NCBI RefSeq assembly: GCF_943914805.1
Contig: NZ_CALUDM010000013.1
Location: forward strand, 1 to 40,453
DNA length: 40,453 bases
Reading direction: 5' to 3'
DNA from: an uncultured Acinetobacter sp.
GTDB taxonomy: Bacteria; Pseudomonadota; Gammaproteobacteria; Pseudomonadales; Moraxellaceae
The notes beneath the pieces are model-generated. The model was given only the letters and a program-made list of their open reading frames with translations, was not told the origin of the DNA and made no database searches. The translations under genes and the position numbers were made by a program. Shown here piece after piece: positions 18,756 through 27,033 of this stretch (the stretch's first letter is position 1; each line of letters starts with the position of its first letter).

Positions 18756-18759
18756 CAAT

Positions 18760-18789
18760 TTGACAACATGGATTAATTAACTTTATACA
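18760..18789 (+). promoter_or_regulatory. Candidate sigma70 promoter of the 116-aa gene
   Basis: A perfect TTGACA (18760-18765) is followed after 18 bp by TATACA (18784-18789, 4 of 6). The predicted transcript would begin about 75 bp before the GTG start. Confidence 0.5.
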
Positions 18790-18869
18790 ACACTTAATGA
18801 TTTTCTGTGTATGCTAAGCATCAATAACTTATCAATAATTTCAAACCTATAACGTAGGAGCTGAACAAC

Positions 18870-19220
18870 GTGGAATTCTCAAGTAAACCAAATTACTTTT
18901 TATTTGCTCAATTAATCATTCGCCATCTCGAAAACTATGTCAAAAAGCACCCTGATGCACAAAATGCAATTTTTGATTTAAGAGATATTTACGAACTTTT
19001 CCGTCAAGATTTAGCAGCTACAACAACAAATTTAGAAGGTATTTTAAATATTGCCGATGAATATCGCATTGACACAATCAATGGTGATCAGAAAATTATC
19101 AGTGGTTTTAAAATTGATGCTGAACAAAATAGCTTATTGATTGATTTTAATGCAGATGCTTTAGAAGCACTAAGAGAAGGTAAGCCGTTTATCGTACCAG
19201 ATGCGACTCTGTTGGAATAA
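18870..19220 (+). CDS. Conserved-looking small protein of unknown function
   Basis: I do not recognise a family. The 116-residue product is acidic and appears soluble, without signal peptide or membrane helix. The first half looks helical (FAQLIIRHLENYVKKHPDAQ, then DLRDIYELFRQDL); the second half has alternating strands (KIISGFKIDAEQNSLLIDFNADAL). The start is GTG at 18870 with a good TAGGAG 9 bases upstream. It is a single-gene unit with its own promoter candidate and a strong terminator, divergent from nuo and convergent with bfmS. The clear expression signals and protein-like composition make it a real gene. It could be a small regulator or adaptor, but nothing in the sequence shows this. 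Confidence 0.8.
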   Translation: MEFSSKPNYFLFAQLIIRHLENYVKKHPDAQNAIFDLRDIYELFRQDLAATTTNLEGILNIADEYRIDTINGDQKIISGFKIDAEQNSLLIDFNADALEALREGKPFIVPDATLLE

Positions 19221-19264
19221 TCCATCAATATTTCAAATATAAGCATTTGAAATTGAAAAGCAAT

Positions 19265-19296
19265 AAAAAAGCGCCATACAATTTGGCGCTTTTTTA
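19265..19296. terminator. Bidirectional intrinsic terminator
   Basis: AAAAAAGCGCCA, a short loop and TTGGCGCTTTTTT form a hairpin with A and T tracts on both sides. It lies between the converging 116-aa gene (ends 19220) and bfmS (ends 19367) and can end both transcripts. Confidence 0.88.
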
Positions 19297-19366
19297 TTGC
19301 TTAGTCTTTGCCCATTTTTTAATTCAAACACTACATTTGAATGGTTGCTGATTTACAATTTCACAA

Positions 19367-20995
19367 TTAGATTTTTTTCTTTTTAAAACGATTCACTGGC
19401 CATGACATGGTAAATCGCGCACCGCCTAATTCAGGGCTTTGATCAACTTGAATCGTGCCACCAAACCAATATGCGATTCGACTTACAATCGACAATCCTA
19501 AACCATAACCACCCGAAGCCCGTGTACGACTATCATCTAGACGTGCAAATGCTTCAAAGACACGCTTACGATCTTCCTCAGGAATCCCCGGCCCATCATC
19601 TTCAATGCATACATAAGCCATTTTATTTTGATGATTAATACCACCGCTAATGTTGACTTGATTATCACAATATCGCACAGCATTACCCACTAGATTCTGC
19701 ACCACACGATGCAGATAACGACGCTCTGCATCGACAACAACGTCTGGAGCAAGTGGGTTTAAATGAATGATTTTCTGAGTTTTCAAAGCTTCTGTTTCAG
19801 TTGCAACTTGCTGTAAAACATCAACCAAAGCAACTTTTTCAAAATCTAAAGATGGTGTACCCTGCTCTAACTTCGCATAAGTCATGATTTCATCAATAAG
19901 CGTATTGAGTGCTTCAATATCTTTATCAATCATTTCAACTTGTTGCAAGCGATACTCATAATCTTCTTCGTCTGCCAACATTTCCATACCAAAGCGTATT
20001 CGCGCAACAGGTGTACGCAATTCATGCGATACCGCTCGCATCAACTCACGTTGCGCTTCAATCAAGCGCTGGATATGGTCAGACATGCTGTTATAGCTGG
20101 TCGCGAGGCTTGCCATTTCATCATGACCTTCCACAGGTACACGTTGTGACATATCACCTGTTTTCATGATGTCTAATGCTTCGTTAACCTGTTTCAACTT
20201 ACGTTGCATTGGCACAATCAAACCGTAAACACCCAAGCACAGTAAGAACATACTTAATAATGTAATACCCGCTGCAAGTTTTACAGGCATCCAGTTAAAC
20301 ATTGGCACTGGCCCCATGACCAATACATCAGTTGGTGAATTGGGTAATGGAGAAACAATAGAGATTGTTGTACCACGTGCTGTAGCACTATCACGCCATA
20401 GGATGACACTTTGATCTGAACGTAAACGTCCAATTTGCTCTGAATCTAAATTCAGCTGAGAAATTTTTTCTACACCAACATTATAGTAAAAATGCTGTTG
20501 GATTTTTTTAAGATATTCGCGCTCTTGCCCTGGATAATAAACCAAATAATCCAGAATAAAGACAGGCAAGGCCTTCATTTGGCGCTCACCGATTTGATCT
20601 ACTTTAATATATAAATAGTGCTTAGGATCATTACGAATCCCAATCACTAAATACGCAATACCCTGTTCAGCATCATAGCGCACAACAGCCTTTTGACTTT
20701 CTATGCGCTTTTCTTCAGTCCGCGACAAATCAACTTTTTGCGCATCGAGATAATAAATGGGTAATTCCAATAAATCTGATGCATCAGAAATCCAGTCTAA
20801 TCGCTGCTGTTCAGTCTGCTGACGTGCCACACCTTCACTGATGACAAACGAAATACCATCGGTCAATGATTCACGATATTCTTGCGCACGTTGATAGTTG
20901 ATGATTTGCACCAACAAATAACCAAATAGCGCAACTAAAACCACAAGAATAACAAGTCCTGCGTAGATACGCAGGAATATGCTGTGTTTTGACAC
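19367..20995 (-). CDS. bfmS: Sensor histidine kinase BfmS
   Basis: Inner-membrane sensor kinase of the BfmRS system, known in A. baumannii to affect biofilm, capsule and envelope-stress tolerance. With the chosen start (542 residues) it has a membrane helix at about 4-33, a periplasmic sensor region to about 235, a second helix (about 240-262), a HAMP segment, and the H-box AVSHELRTP with His324. N-box NLVGNAVRYCDN, G1 EDDGPGIP and G2 GGYGLGLSI are all intact. The start is GTG at 20995: AAGGA lies 8 bases upstream and the protein then begins (M)SKHSIFLRIYAG, close to the A. baumannii form I recall. The frame extends to another GTG at 21022 without a ribosome site. Downstream of bfmR by 45 bp, probably co-transcribed. 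Confidence 0.93.
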   Translation of the reverse strand: MSKHSIFLRIYAGLVILVVLVALFGYLLVQIINYQRAQEYRESLTDGISFVISEGVARQQTEQQRLDWISDASDLLELPIYYLDAQKVDLSRTEEKRIESQKAVVRYDAEQGIAYLVIGIRNDPKHYLYIKVDQIGERQMKALPVFILDYLVYYPGQEREYLKKIQQHFYYNVGVEKISQLNLDSEQIGRLRSDQSVILWRDSATARGTTISIVSPLPNSPTDVLVMGPVPMFNWMPVKLAAGITLLSMFLLCLGVYGLIVPMQRKLKQVNEALDIMKTGDMSQRVPVEGHDEMASLATSYNSMSDHIQRLIEAQRELMRAVSHELRTPVARIRFGMEMLADEEDYEYRLQQVEMIDKDIEALNTLIDEIMTYAKLEQGTPSLDFEKVALVDVLQQVATETEALKTQKIIHLNPLAPDVVVDAERRYLHRVVQNLVGNAVRYCDNQVNISGGINHQNKMAYVCIEDDGPGIPEEDRKRVFEAFARLDDSRTRASGGYGLGLSIVSRIAYWFGGTIQVDQSPELGGARFTMSWPVNRFKKKKI

Positions 20996-21040
20996 CGAAG
21001 TTGTCCTTAGAAGGAATGACACGAGAAGGGATTAAGTTGC

Positions 21041-21757
21041 TTAAAGACCATTGGTTTCTTTAACAAAAAGATAGCCTTTGCTTCGTACCGTCTTGATACG
21101 TTTTGGGTTTTCAGGATCATCACCAATTTTTGGACGAATACGTGAAATACGTACATCGATTGAACGGTCTTGACCATCGTATTCAATACCACGTAAACGC
21201 TCGAAGATATCTTCACGAGAAAGAATACGACCTGCATTTGAAGCCAACAACCATAACAAATCATATTCAGCGCTAGTAAAGTCTACTAACTCACCATTCA
21301 ATGTCACTGAACGTCCACCATTATCGATCACTAGATCATCAAATTCGATACGTTGTGCAACTTCATCTTCAGGTGCTTTGTTGGTACGGCGCAATAATGC
21401 ACGGATACGAGCAAGTAAAACACGTGGTTGTACAGGTTTAGCGACATAGTCATCTGCACCCATTTCCAAACCAAGCACTTGGTCCATATCTTCTGTACGT
21501 GCAGTCAACATCAAGATCGGTTGATGATAATGTGGACGTACTTCACGACAAACTGTTAAGCCATCTGCACCCGGCAACATCACATCAAGTACAACCAAAT
21601 CAGGCTGTTCAGCAATAATTCGACGGATGGCACGGTTACCATCTGGTTCTACCCCAACTTCTAATCCGTTACGAATTAAATATTCTTGAGTCAAGCGAGC
21701 CAGACGCTCATCATCTTCAACGATTAAAATTTTAGGTAACTTTTCTTCTTGGCTCAT
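21041..21757 (-). CDS. bfmR: Response regulator BfmR (OmpR/PhoB family)
   Basis: DNA-binding response regulator, partner of BfmS and a master regulator of biofilm and envelope functions in A. baumannii. The 238-residue protein has the receiver acidic pocket (EDDERL), phospho-acceptor Asp58 in VVLDVMLPGADG, Thr85 and Lys107 (AKPVQ), then a winged-helix domain ending in IRPKIGDDPENPKRIKTVRSKGYLF. It agrees closely with the A. baumannii BfmR that I recall, differing mainly in the inter-domain linker (NKAPEDE). AGGGG lies upstream of the ATG. First gene of the bfmRS unit; a candidate self-binding site lies upstream. Confidence 0.96.
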   Translation of the reverse strand: MSQEEKLPKILIVEDDERLARLTQEYLIRNGLEVGVEPDGNRAIRRIIAEQPDLVVLDVMLPGADGLTVCREVRPHYHQPILMLTARTEDMDQVLGLEMGADDYVAKPVQPRVLLARIRALLRRTNKAPEDEVAQRIEFDDLVIDNGGRSVTLNGELVDFTSAEYDLLWLLASNAGRILSREDIFERLRGIEYDGQDRSIDVRISRIRPKIGDDPENPKRIKTVRSKGYLFVKETNGL

Positions 21758-21830
21758 CTAATTGCCCCTGTATTTAATTTCGGTATCTGCGTACAAATCT
21801 CGCAGATTCAACACACTATGTTTTGCAATA

Positions 21831-21852
21831 TACACACGTTTACAATGTAAAC
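21831..21852. promoter_or_regulatory. Candidate BfmR binding site upstream of bfmR
   Basis: TACA at 21831 and 21841 form a direct repeat with 10-bp phasing, as OmpR-family dimers prefer. It overlaps the perfect 7-1-7 palindrome GTTTACAATGTAAAC (21838-21852). TACA-N6-TACA matches the spacing of the E. coli RstA box (RstA is a BfmR relative). On the minus strand it would overlap or precede a possible TATATT -10 at 21825-21830, so binding could repress bfmR. Inference. Confidence 0.45.
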
Positions 21853-22041
21853 AAGACCTCATTCACCAAACTGATACATGAGCGCATCAATTTGTTATAT
21901 TTTTATTAATTATTGAATTATTGACACTTTTCCTGCATAAATCGGCTTTATTTTAAAGTTCTCGTTTACACGCCTTAACCAGATAGTTTTTTAAACAAAA
22001 TATTTCATTGTTCATATTATGTCTAAACAGTTTATCGCTTT

Positions 22042-22069
22042 TTGACTTATCCACACACTTATCTATAAG
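22042..22069 (+). promoter_or_regulatory. Probable nrdA promoter with embedded DnaA box
   Basis: TTGACT (22042-22047) and TATAAG (22064-22069) are separated by 16 bp, each 5 of 6 to consensus. The exact DnaA-box 9-mer TTATCCACA (22048-22056) lies directly between them. In E. coli, DnaA controls nrdAB, so replication-linked control is plausible. The transcript would carry a leader of about 285 nt before the nrdA ATG. Confidence 0.6.
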
Positions 22070-22359
22070 CACTATTTGCGGACTTTGTTATGCTATGCCC
22101 TTGTCAAATAAGGCATATAACAAAAACGGTTCTTTTAGGAAGAAAGAAGCAAATAAAAATTTACTGTTTAGGGATAAAACATTCTTAAAATGTCAATATT
22201 GATCTACCTTAAAAATTACCGTATCTTGTGTTCTAAATTAAATTAAACCACTAAGTATTGTGTTTAGTCCTCAAATATCGTGACAACATTTTTTGTGTAG
22301 TCTGTCCGATTCAAATGGTCCATAAACATAACAATGATGACAATGGAGCTACGCTGACA

Positions 22360-25188
22360 ATGAACGCCATTACAACCCCAGGTCAACTGCAAGTGATTAA
22401 ACGCACTGGCGACGTTGCCACTTTTGATGCAGATAAAATCTCTGTAGCAATTGGTAAAGCTTTTTTAGCTGTTGAAGGCCAACAAAGTGCTGACTCAAGC
22501 CGAATTCATGACCGTATTGCACAATTAACAGAAATGGTTATGAATACTTTTAATCGCCGTTTGCCTTCTGGTGGAACAATTCACATTGAAGAAATTCAAG
22601 ATCAAGTTGAATTGGCGCTTATGCGTACTGGTGAACAAAAAGTTGCACGTGCTTATGTGATTTATCGTGAGCAACGTTCTGAAGCACGTAAACAAACGGG
22701 TGCTCATCATCATCCGACCCTACAAATCTTAGATACGAATGGTCAGCTTCAACCTCTAGATTTAGGTAAACTTCAAGCCACGATTGAAAAAGCAAGCGAA
22801 GGCCTAGAAGGGATTGATGTTCAAGCCATTGTCGATGAAACAGTTAAGAACTTATATAACGGTGTAAAACAGTCAGACATCTCTACAACGATGATGATGG
22901 CGACTCGTACCCGTATCGAACAAGAACCAAACTATACTTATGTGACTGCACGTTTATTGCGTGATGACTTGGTTGCAACTGGTCTTAAATTCTTAGGTTT
23001 AGCAACAGATACGATTGAAGGCGATGCACTCGAAACTTATTTGAAGAAAGGGATCGAGCTCGAACTTTTATCTCCTGAACTTTTAAACTTTGACCTTGCT
23101 AAATTGGCTGCTGCGATCAAACCTGAGCGTTCAAACCAATTTACTTATTTAGGTTTACAAACTTTATTTGATCGTTACTTTATCCATTCAAATGATGTGC
23201 GCTTCGAACTTCCGCAATTGTTCTTCATGCGTGTTTCGATGGGTCTTTCGTTAAATGAAGAAAATCGTGAAGATCGTGCAATCGAATTCTATGACTTATT
23301 GTCTAGCTTCGATTATATGGCGTCTACTCCGACATTGTTTAACTCAGGGACATTACGTCCACAGTTATCAAGCTGTTATTTAACGACAATCCAAGATGAT
23401 CTTTATGACATCTATGGTGCGATGCGTGATAATGCCCTACTTTCTAAATGGGCGGGTGGTTTAGGTAATGACTGGACGCCAGTTCGTGCCTTGAATTCAT
23501 ACATCAAAGGAACAAATGGTAAGTCACAAGGTGTTGTACCGTTCCTTAAAGTTGCCAATGACACTGCTGTTGCGGTAAACCAAGGTGGTAAACGTAAAGG
23601 TGCAGTATGTGCATACCTTGAAACTTGGCACTTAGACATCGAAGAGTTTTTAGAGCTTCGTAAAAACACAGGTGATGACCGTCGTCGTACCCATGACATG
23701 AATACTGCAAACTGGGTTCCAGACTTATTCATGCAACGTGTCATTGAAGATGCTGAATGGACATTGTTCACACCATCTGAAACACCTGATCTACATGATT
23801 TAACAGGTGTTGAATTCGCTGAACGCTATGCGTACTACGAAGGCATTGCCAAAGAAAGCAACATGCTTCATAAGAAAATCCGTGCGAAAGACTTATGGCG
23901 TAAAATGTTATCAATGTTGTTTGAAACTGGTCACCCTTGGATCACGTTCAAAGATGTATGTAACTTACGTTCACCACAACAACACGTAGGCGTGGTGCAT
24001 TCATCAAACTTATGTACTGAAATTACTTTAAATACCAATAAAGATGAAATTGCAGTATGTAACTTAGGTTCGATCAACCTTGTTCAACACGTTCAAGGTG
24101 GTGCATTAGACCGTGAGAAATTGGCACGTACAGTAAAAACTGCTGTTCGTATGCTCGATAACGTGATTGACATTAACTACTATGCAGTTGAACAAGCACG
24201 TAATTCAAATATGAAACACCGTCCAGTCGGTATGGGTATCATGGGCTTCCAAGATGCTTTATATGAATTGGGTATGGGTTATGGTTCAGATGAAGCTGTA
24301 GACTTTGCTGATGAATCTATGGAAGTAATTAGCTACTTTGCGATTCAAACTTCAAGTGATTTAGCGGTTGAACGTGGTGTTTACTCAACATTCAAAGGCT
24401 CATTGTGGGATCAAGGGATTCTACCAATCGATTCTTTAGATATCGTTGCGAAATCTCGCCCTGAACGCATGTTTGAAGTTGACCGTACACAACGTTTGGA
24501 TTGGGACACTTTACGTGCCAAAGTTCAAAAAGATGGTATGCGTAACTCAAATGTGATGGCGATTGCCCCAACTGCAACGATTTCAAATATTTGTGGCGTT
24601 TCTCAGTCAATTGAACCAACTTTCCAAAACTTATATGTAAAATCTAACCTTTCTGGTGAATTTACAGTGATCAACCCGTACTTAGTACGTGCATTAAAAG
24701 ATCGTGGTCTTTGGGATTCTGTAATGGTCAATGACTTGAAACACTTTGAAGGTTCAGTACAAAAAATTGCCCGTATTCCTGAAGAATTAAAAGCAATTTT
24801 TGCGACTGCGTTTGAAGTGGATACACGTTGGATCGTTGATGCAGCTTCTCGTCGTCAAAAATGGATTGACCAAGCTCAGTCACTTAACCTTTACATCTCT
24901 GGTGCAAATGGTAAGAAACTTGACATCACTTACAAAATGGCATGGTTACGTGGTCTTAAAACCACTTATTACCTTCGTGCATTAGGTGCAACATCTGCTG
25001 AGAAATCAACCATTAATACTGGTGCGTTAAACGCTGTAAAAGCAACAACTGTTGCTGCACCTGTAGCTGCTGCAGCACCAGAAGTTAAAGCTGAAGTCGC
25101 TGCTGCTGAAGAAGATGGTTTCTCTCAAGCTGCTCCAGTACCAATGGCGTGCTCAATCGACAATCCTGATTGCGAAGCTTGTCAGTAA
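22360..25188 (+). CDS. nrdA: Ribonucleoside-diphosphate reductase class Ia, alpha subunit
   Basis: Large catalytic subunit that reduces ribonucleoside diphosphates to deoxy forms under aerobic conditions. ATG at 22360 gives 942 residues; GGAG lies 11 bases upstream. The frame extends to a TTG at 22258 without support. Two ATP-cone-like regulatory domains appear in series (about residues 8-105 and 119-208), the arrangement known in Pseudomonas NrdA; E. coli NrdA (761) has one. Active-site residues are present: Cys339 (SSCYL), Asn550/Cys552/Glu554 (NLCTE), Cys567 (VCNLGS) and the Tyr pair in KTTYYLRA. An Ala/Glu-rich linker precedes the C-terminal redox pair in DCEACQ. Pairs with nrdB at 25597. 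Confidence 0.95.
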   Translation: MNAITTPGQLQVIKRTGDVATFDADKISVAIGKAFLAVEGQQSADSSRIHDRIAQLTEMVMNTFNRRLPSGGTIHIEEIQDQVELALMRTGEQKVARAYVIYREQRSEARKQTGAHHHPTLQILDTNGQLQPLDLGKLQATIEKASEGLEGIDVQAIVDETVKNLYNGVKQSDISTTMMMATRTRIEQEPNYTYVTARLLRDDLVATGLKFLGLATDTIEGDALETYLKKGIELELLSPELLNFDLAKLAAAIKPERSNQFTYLGLQTLFDRYFIHSNDVRFELPQLFFMRVSMGLSLNEENREDRAIEFYDLLSSFDYMASTPTLFNSGTLRPQLSSCYLTTIQDDLYDIYGAMRDNALLSKWAGGLGNDWTPVRALNSYIKGTNGKSQGVVPFLKVANDTAVAVNQGGKRKGAVCAYLETWHLDIEEFLELRKNTGDDRRRTHDMNTANWVPDLFMQRVIEDAEWTLFTPSETPDLHDLTGVEFAERYAYYEGIAKESNMLHKKIRAKDLWRKMLSMLFETGHPWITFKDVCNLRSPQQHVGVVHSSNLCTEITLNTNKDEIAVCNLGSINLVQHVQGGALDREKLARTVKTAVRMLDNVIDINYYAVEQARNSNMKHRPVGMGIMGFQDALYELGMGYGSDEAVDFADESMEVISYFAIQTSSDLAVERGVYSTFKGSLWDQGILPIDSLDIVAKSRPERMFEVDRTQRLDWDTLRAKVQKDGMRNSNVMAIAPTATISNICGVSQSIEPTFQNLYVKSNLSGEFTVINPYLVRALKDRGLWDSVMVNDLKHFEGSVQKIARIPEELKAIFATAFEVDTRWIVDAASRRQKWIDQAQSLNLYISGANGKKLDITYKMAWLRGLKTTYYLRALGATSAEKSTINTGALNAVKATTVAAPVAAAAPEVKAEVAAAEEDGFSQAAPVPMACSIDNPDCEACQ

Positions 25189-25195
25189 TTTTTTA

Positions 25196-25316
25196 ATCCT
25201 CCCCCTTACGGAGCAAGCTCCTCACCTTTTAAAAAGGAGGGGGATTTATCAAGATATTCATTAAGTGATAAATTCCCTCTCCTCCAAGGAGAGGGTTAGG
25301 GAGAGGTTTTTAAAGA
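25196..25316. repeat. Intergenic inverted-repeat element with two hairpins
   Basis: Two adjacent G/C-rich inverted repeats stand out from the AT-rich surroundings. The first (25196-25251) pairs AATCCTCCCCCTT with AAGGAGGGGGATT imperfectly, around an inner GGAGCAAGCTCC. The second is a perfect 9-bp stem CCCTCTCCT-cca-AGGAGAGGG (25275-25295), followed by GTTAGGGAGAGG. Such polypyrimidine/polypurine units resemble dispersed intergenic repeats seen in gammaproteobacterial genomes. No second copy is in this window. It could end or process the nrdA transcript. Confidence 0.6.
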
Positions 25317-25325
25317 GGCTAAGAA

Positions 25326-25457
25326 ATGTTCCATTTAAGTCATAACTACGAGTTAGGCGTAATCGCACTAATCTTAGCCTTTTTAATTTTTTATATACCT
25401 GCGGTCTATGCTTTTATCGCAATCCGTAAACAGCAAAAGCGTAATCAAAATAAGTAG
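25326..25457 (+). CDS. 43-residue single-pass membrane mini-protein between nrdA and nrdB
   Basis: A short ORF starting ATG TTC CAT, with AAGAGG 7 bases before the ATG, a well-placed ribosome site. The product begins MFHLSHNYEL, has one strongly hydrophobic helix over about residues 11-32 (VIALILAFLIFYIPAVYAF is within it), and ends in a basic tail RKQQKRNQNK that predicts an N-out/C-in orientation. It lies in the 408-bp gap between nrdA and nrdB, in the same direction, just after the inverted-repeat element. Good ribosome site, clean helix and charged tail make coding likely. Function is unknown, and a link to ribonucleotide reduction is only suggested by position. Confidence 0.65.
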   Translation: MFHLSHNYELGVIALILAFLIFYIPAVYAFIAIRKQQKRNQNK

Positions 25458-25596
25458 TGTAGATATCTGTTCTTTCGAACAAGAACAGCTCAGCTATCGG
25501 CAAAACTTAATTTTGCTTACACAGAATAAGCGTATAGTAGTCACATCTTCGTTTGTAAGATGTTGAACAAATATTAACAACGAAGAGAGAACAACG

Positions 25597-26880
25597 ATGT
25601 CTATCCTTAGTTGGGACGATTTTGAAGATGATGAACCGAAACAAGCTGCACAAGCTCACCAGCCTGCGCCCGTCGAACCGAAAAAAACGACTGATTCGCA
25701 GATGGTATCTGATGCAAAACAGTCATCGCAGAGTGTGGCAACTACACAACCCGCTAGAACCAGTGCAAATCGAGCAACAAATCCAACCGATTCGTTGGCA
25801 AGAGCATCTCACGCCTTAGAAAGTTTGGATGTTGCACCAGGCTTAGAAGAGCTGGAAATGGGTGCTCAGCGCGTACAAGTTGACGATAAAGCGATGATCA
25901 ACTGCCGTGCAGATTTAAACCAACTTGTACCGTTCAAATATGAATGGGCTTGGCAAAAATATCTAGATGGTTGTGCAAACCACTGGATGCCACAAGAAGT
26001 GAACATGAACCATGACATCGCACTTTGGAAGTCTGAAAATGGCTTAACTGAAGATGAGCGTACCATTGTTATGCGTTCTTTAGGTTTCTTCTCAACTGCG
26101 GACTCATTGGTTGCAAACAACTTGGTATTAGCGATTTACCGCCATATTACCAATCCTGAATGTCGCCAATACATTTTACGTCAAGCATTTGAAGAAGCGA
26201 TTCATACACATGCTTACCAATACTGCATCGAATCTTTGGGTATGGATGAAGGCGAAGTCTTCAATATGTACCGTGAAGTTCCGTCTGTTGCACGTAAAGC
26301 AGCATGGGGCTTGAAATATACACAGTCTTTAAGTGATCCTACTTTCCAAACAGGTACACCTGAAAACGATCAAATCTTACTTCGTAACTTGATTGCATTC
26401 TACTGCGTACTTGAAGGGATTTTCTTCTACTGTGGTTTCAGTCAAATCTTGTCTATGGGTCGTCGTAACAAAATGAATGGTGTTGCTGAGCAATTCCAAT
26501 ACATTTTACGTGATGAATCAATGCACTTGAACTTTGGTATCGACATGATTAACCAAATCAAGATAGAAAACCCAAGCTTGTGGACTGCTGAATTCCAAGA
26601 AGAAATTATTCAAATGATTCTTGAAGGGACAATGCTTGAGATCGAATATGCGCGTGACACTATGCCACGTGGTGTATTGGGTATGAATGCTGCAATGATG
26701 GAAGAATATTTAAAATTCATCTGTAACCGCCGTCTAGCTCAGTTAGGTTTACCTGAACAGTTTGCTGGTGTGAACAATCCATTCCAGTGGATGTCTGAAA
26801 TGATGGACTTACGTAAAGAGAAAAACTTCTTCGAAACACGTGTAACAGACTATCAAACTGGTGGTGCTTTAAGCTGGTAA
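25597..26880 (+). CDS. nrdB: Ribonucleoside-diphosphate reductase class Ia, beta subunit
   Basis: Radical-generating small subunit with a di-iron centre. In the 427-residue protein the iron ligands and radical tyrosine are all seen: Asp169 (TADSL), Glu200 and His203 with Tyr207 (FEEAIHTHAY), Glu273 (CVLEGIFFY), Glu307 and His310 (RDESMH). The C-terminal tail YQTGGALSW would dock onto NrdA. Residues about 11-75 are a Gln/Ala/Ser/Thr-rich, disordered N-terminal extension that E. coli NrdB (376) lacks. AGAGAG precedes the ATG. TATAGT at 25533-25538 could be an own promoter -10, but without a good -35. Confidence 0.95.
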   Translation: MSILSWDDFEDDEPKQAAQAHQPAPVEPKKTTDSQMVSDAKQSSQSVATTQPARTSANRATNPTDSLARASHALESLDVAPGLEELEMGAQRVQVDDKAMINCRADLNQLVPFKYEWAWQKYLDGCANHWMPQEVNMNHDIALWKSENGLTEDERTIVMRSLGFFSTADSLVANNLVLAIYRHITNPECRQYILRQAFEEAIHTHAYQYCIESLGMDEGEVFNMYREVPSVARKAAWGLKYTQSLSDPTFQTGTPENDQILLRNLIAFYCVLEGIFFYCGFSQILSMGRRNKMNGVAEQFQYILRDESMHLNFGIDMINQIKIENPSLWTAEFQEEIIQMILEGTMLEIEYARDTMPRGVLGMNAAMMEEYLKFICNRRLAQLGLPEQFAGVNNPFQWMSEMMDLRKEKNFFETRVTDYQTGGALSW

Positions 26881-26891
26881 GTTTTTAAAAT

Positions 26892-26917
26892 CCCGTCTTT
26901 CATGGCGGGTTTTTTTA
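26892..26917 (+). terminator. Intrinsic terminator after nrdB
   Basis: CCCGTC, a 6-base loop and GGCGGG form a stem followed by seven T. It lies 12 bp beyond the nrdB stop. Confidence 0.85.
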
Positions 26918-27033
26918 TTCAATTAAAGCTAAATATAAAAACAATAGAAATCCATGAGAAATCTACAGAAGACTCAAAAATCTTTTCAAACTCTAAAAAT
27001 AATTAATATTTTTCAATTACTTACATATTATTC

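Noticed and set aside
21921..21953. TTGACA upstream of nrdA as an additional promoter
   Set aside because: No acceptable -10 hexamer lies at 16-18 bp; the nearest AT-rich hexamer is at 20 bp.
22101..22121. TTGTCA plus TATAAC as an nrdA promoter
   Set aside because: The spacing is only 9 bp, too short; the bases are better explained as a hairpin.
22008..22202. 64-codon ORF in the nrdA leader
   Set aside because: It overlaps the -35/-10 and DnaA box, has biased AT-driven composition and no ribosome site. It is most likely chance.
21758..22359. NrdR box search (ACACTATATATAGTGT-like pair)
   Set aside because: Only partial matches were seen (e.g. near 21810 and 21998), none with the palindromic 16-bp form.
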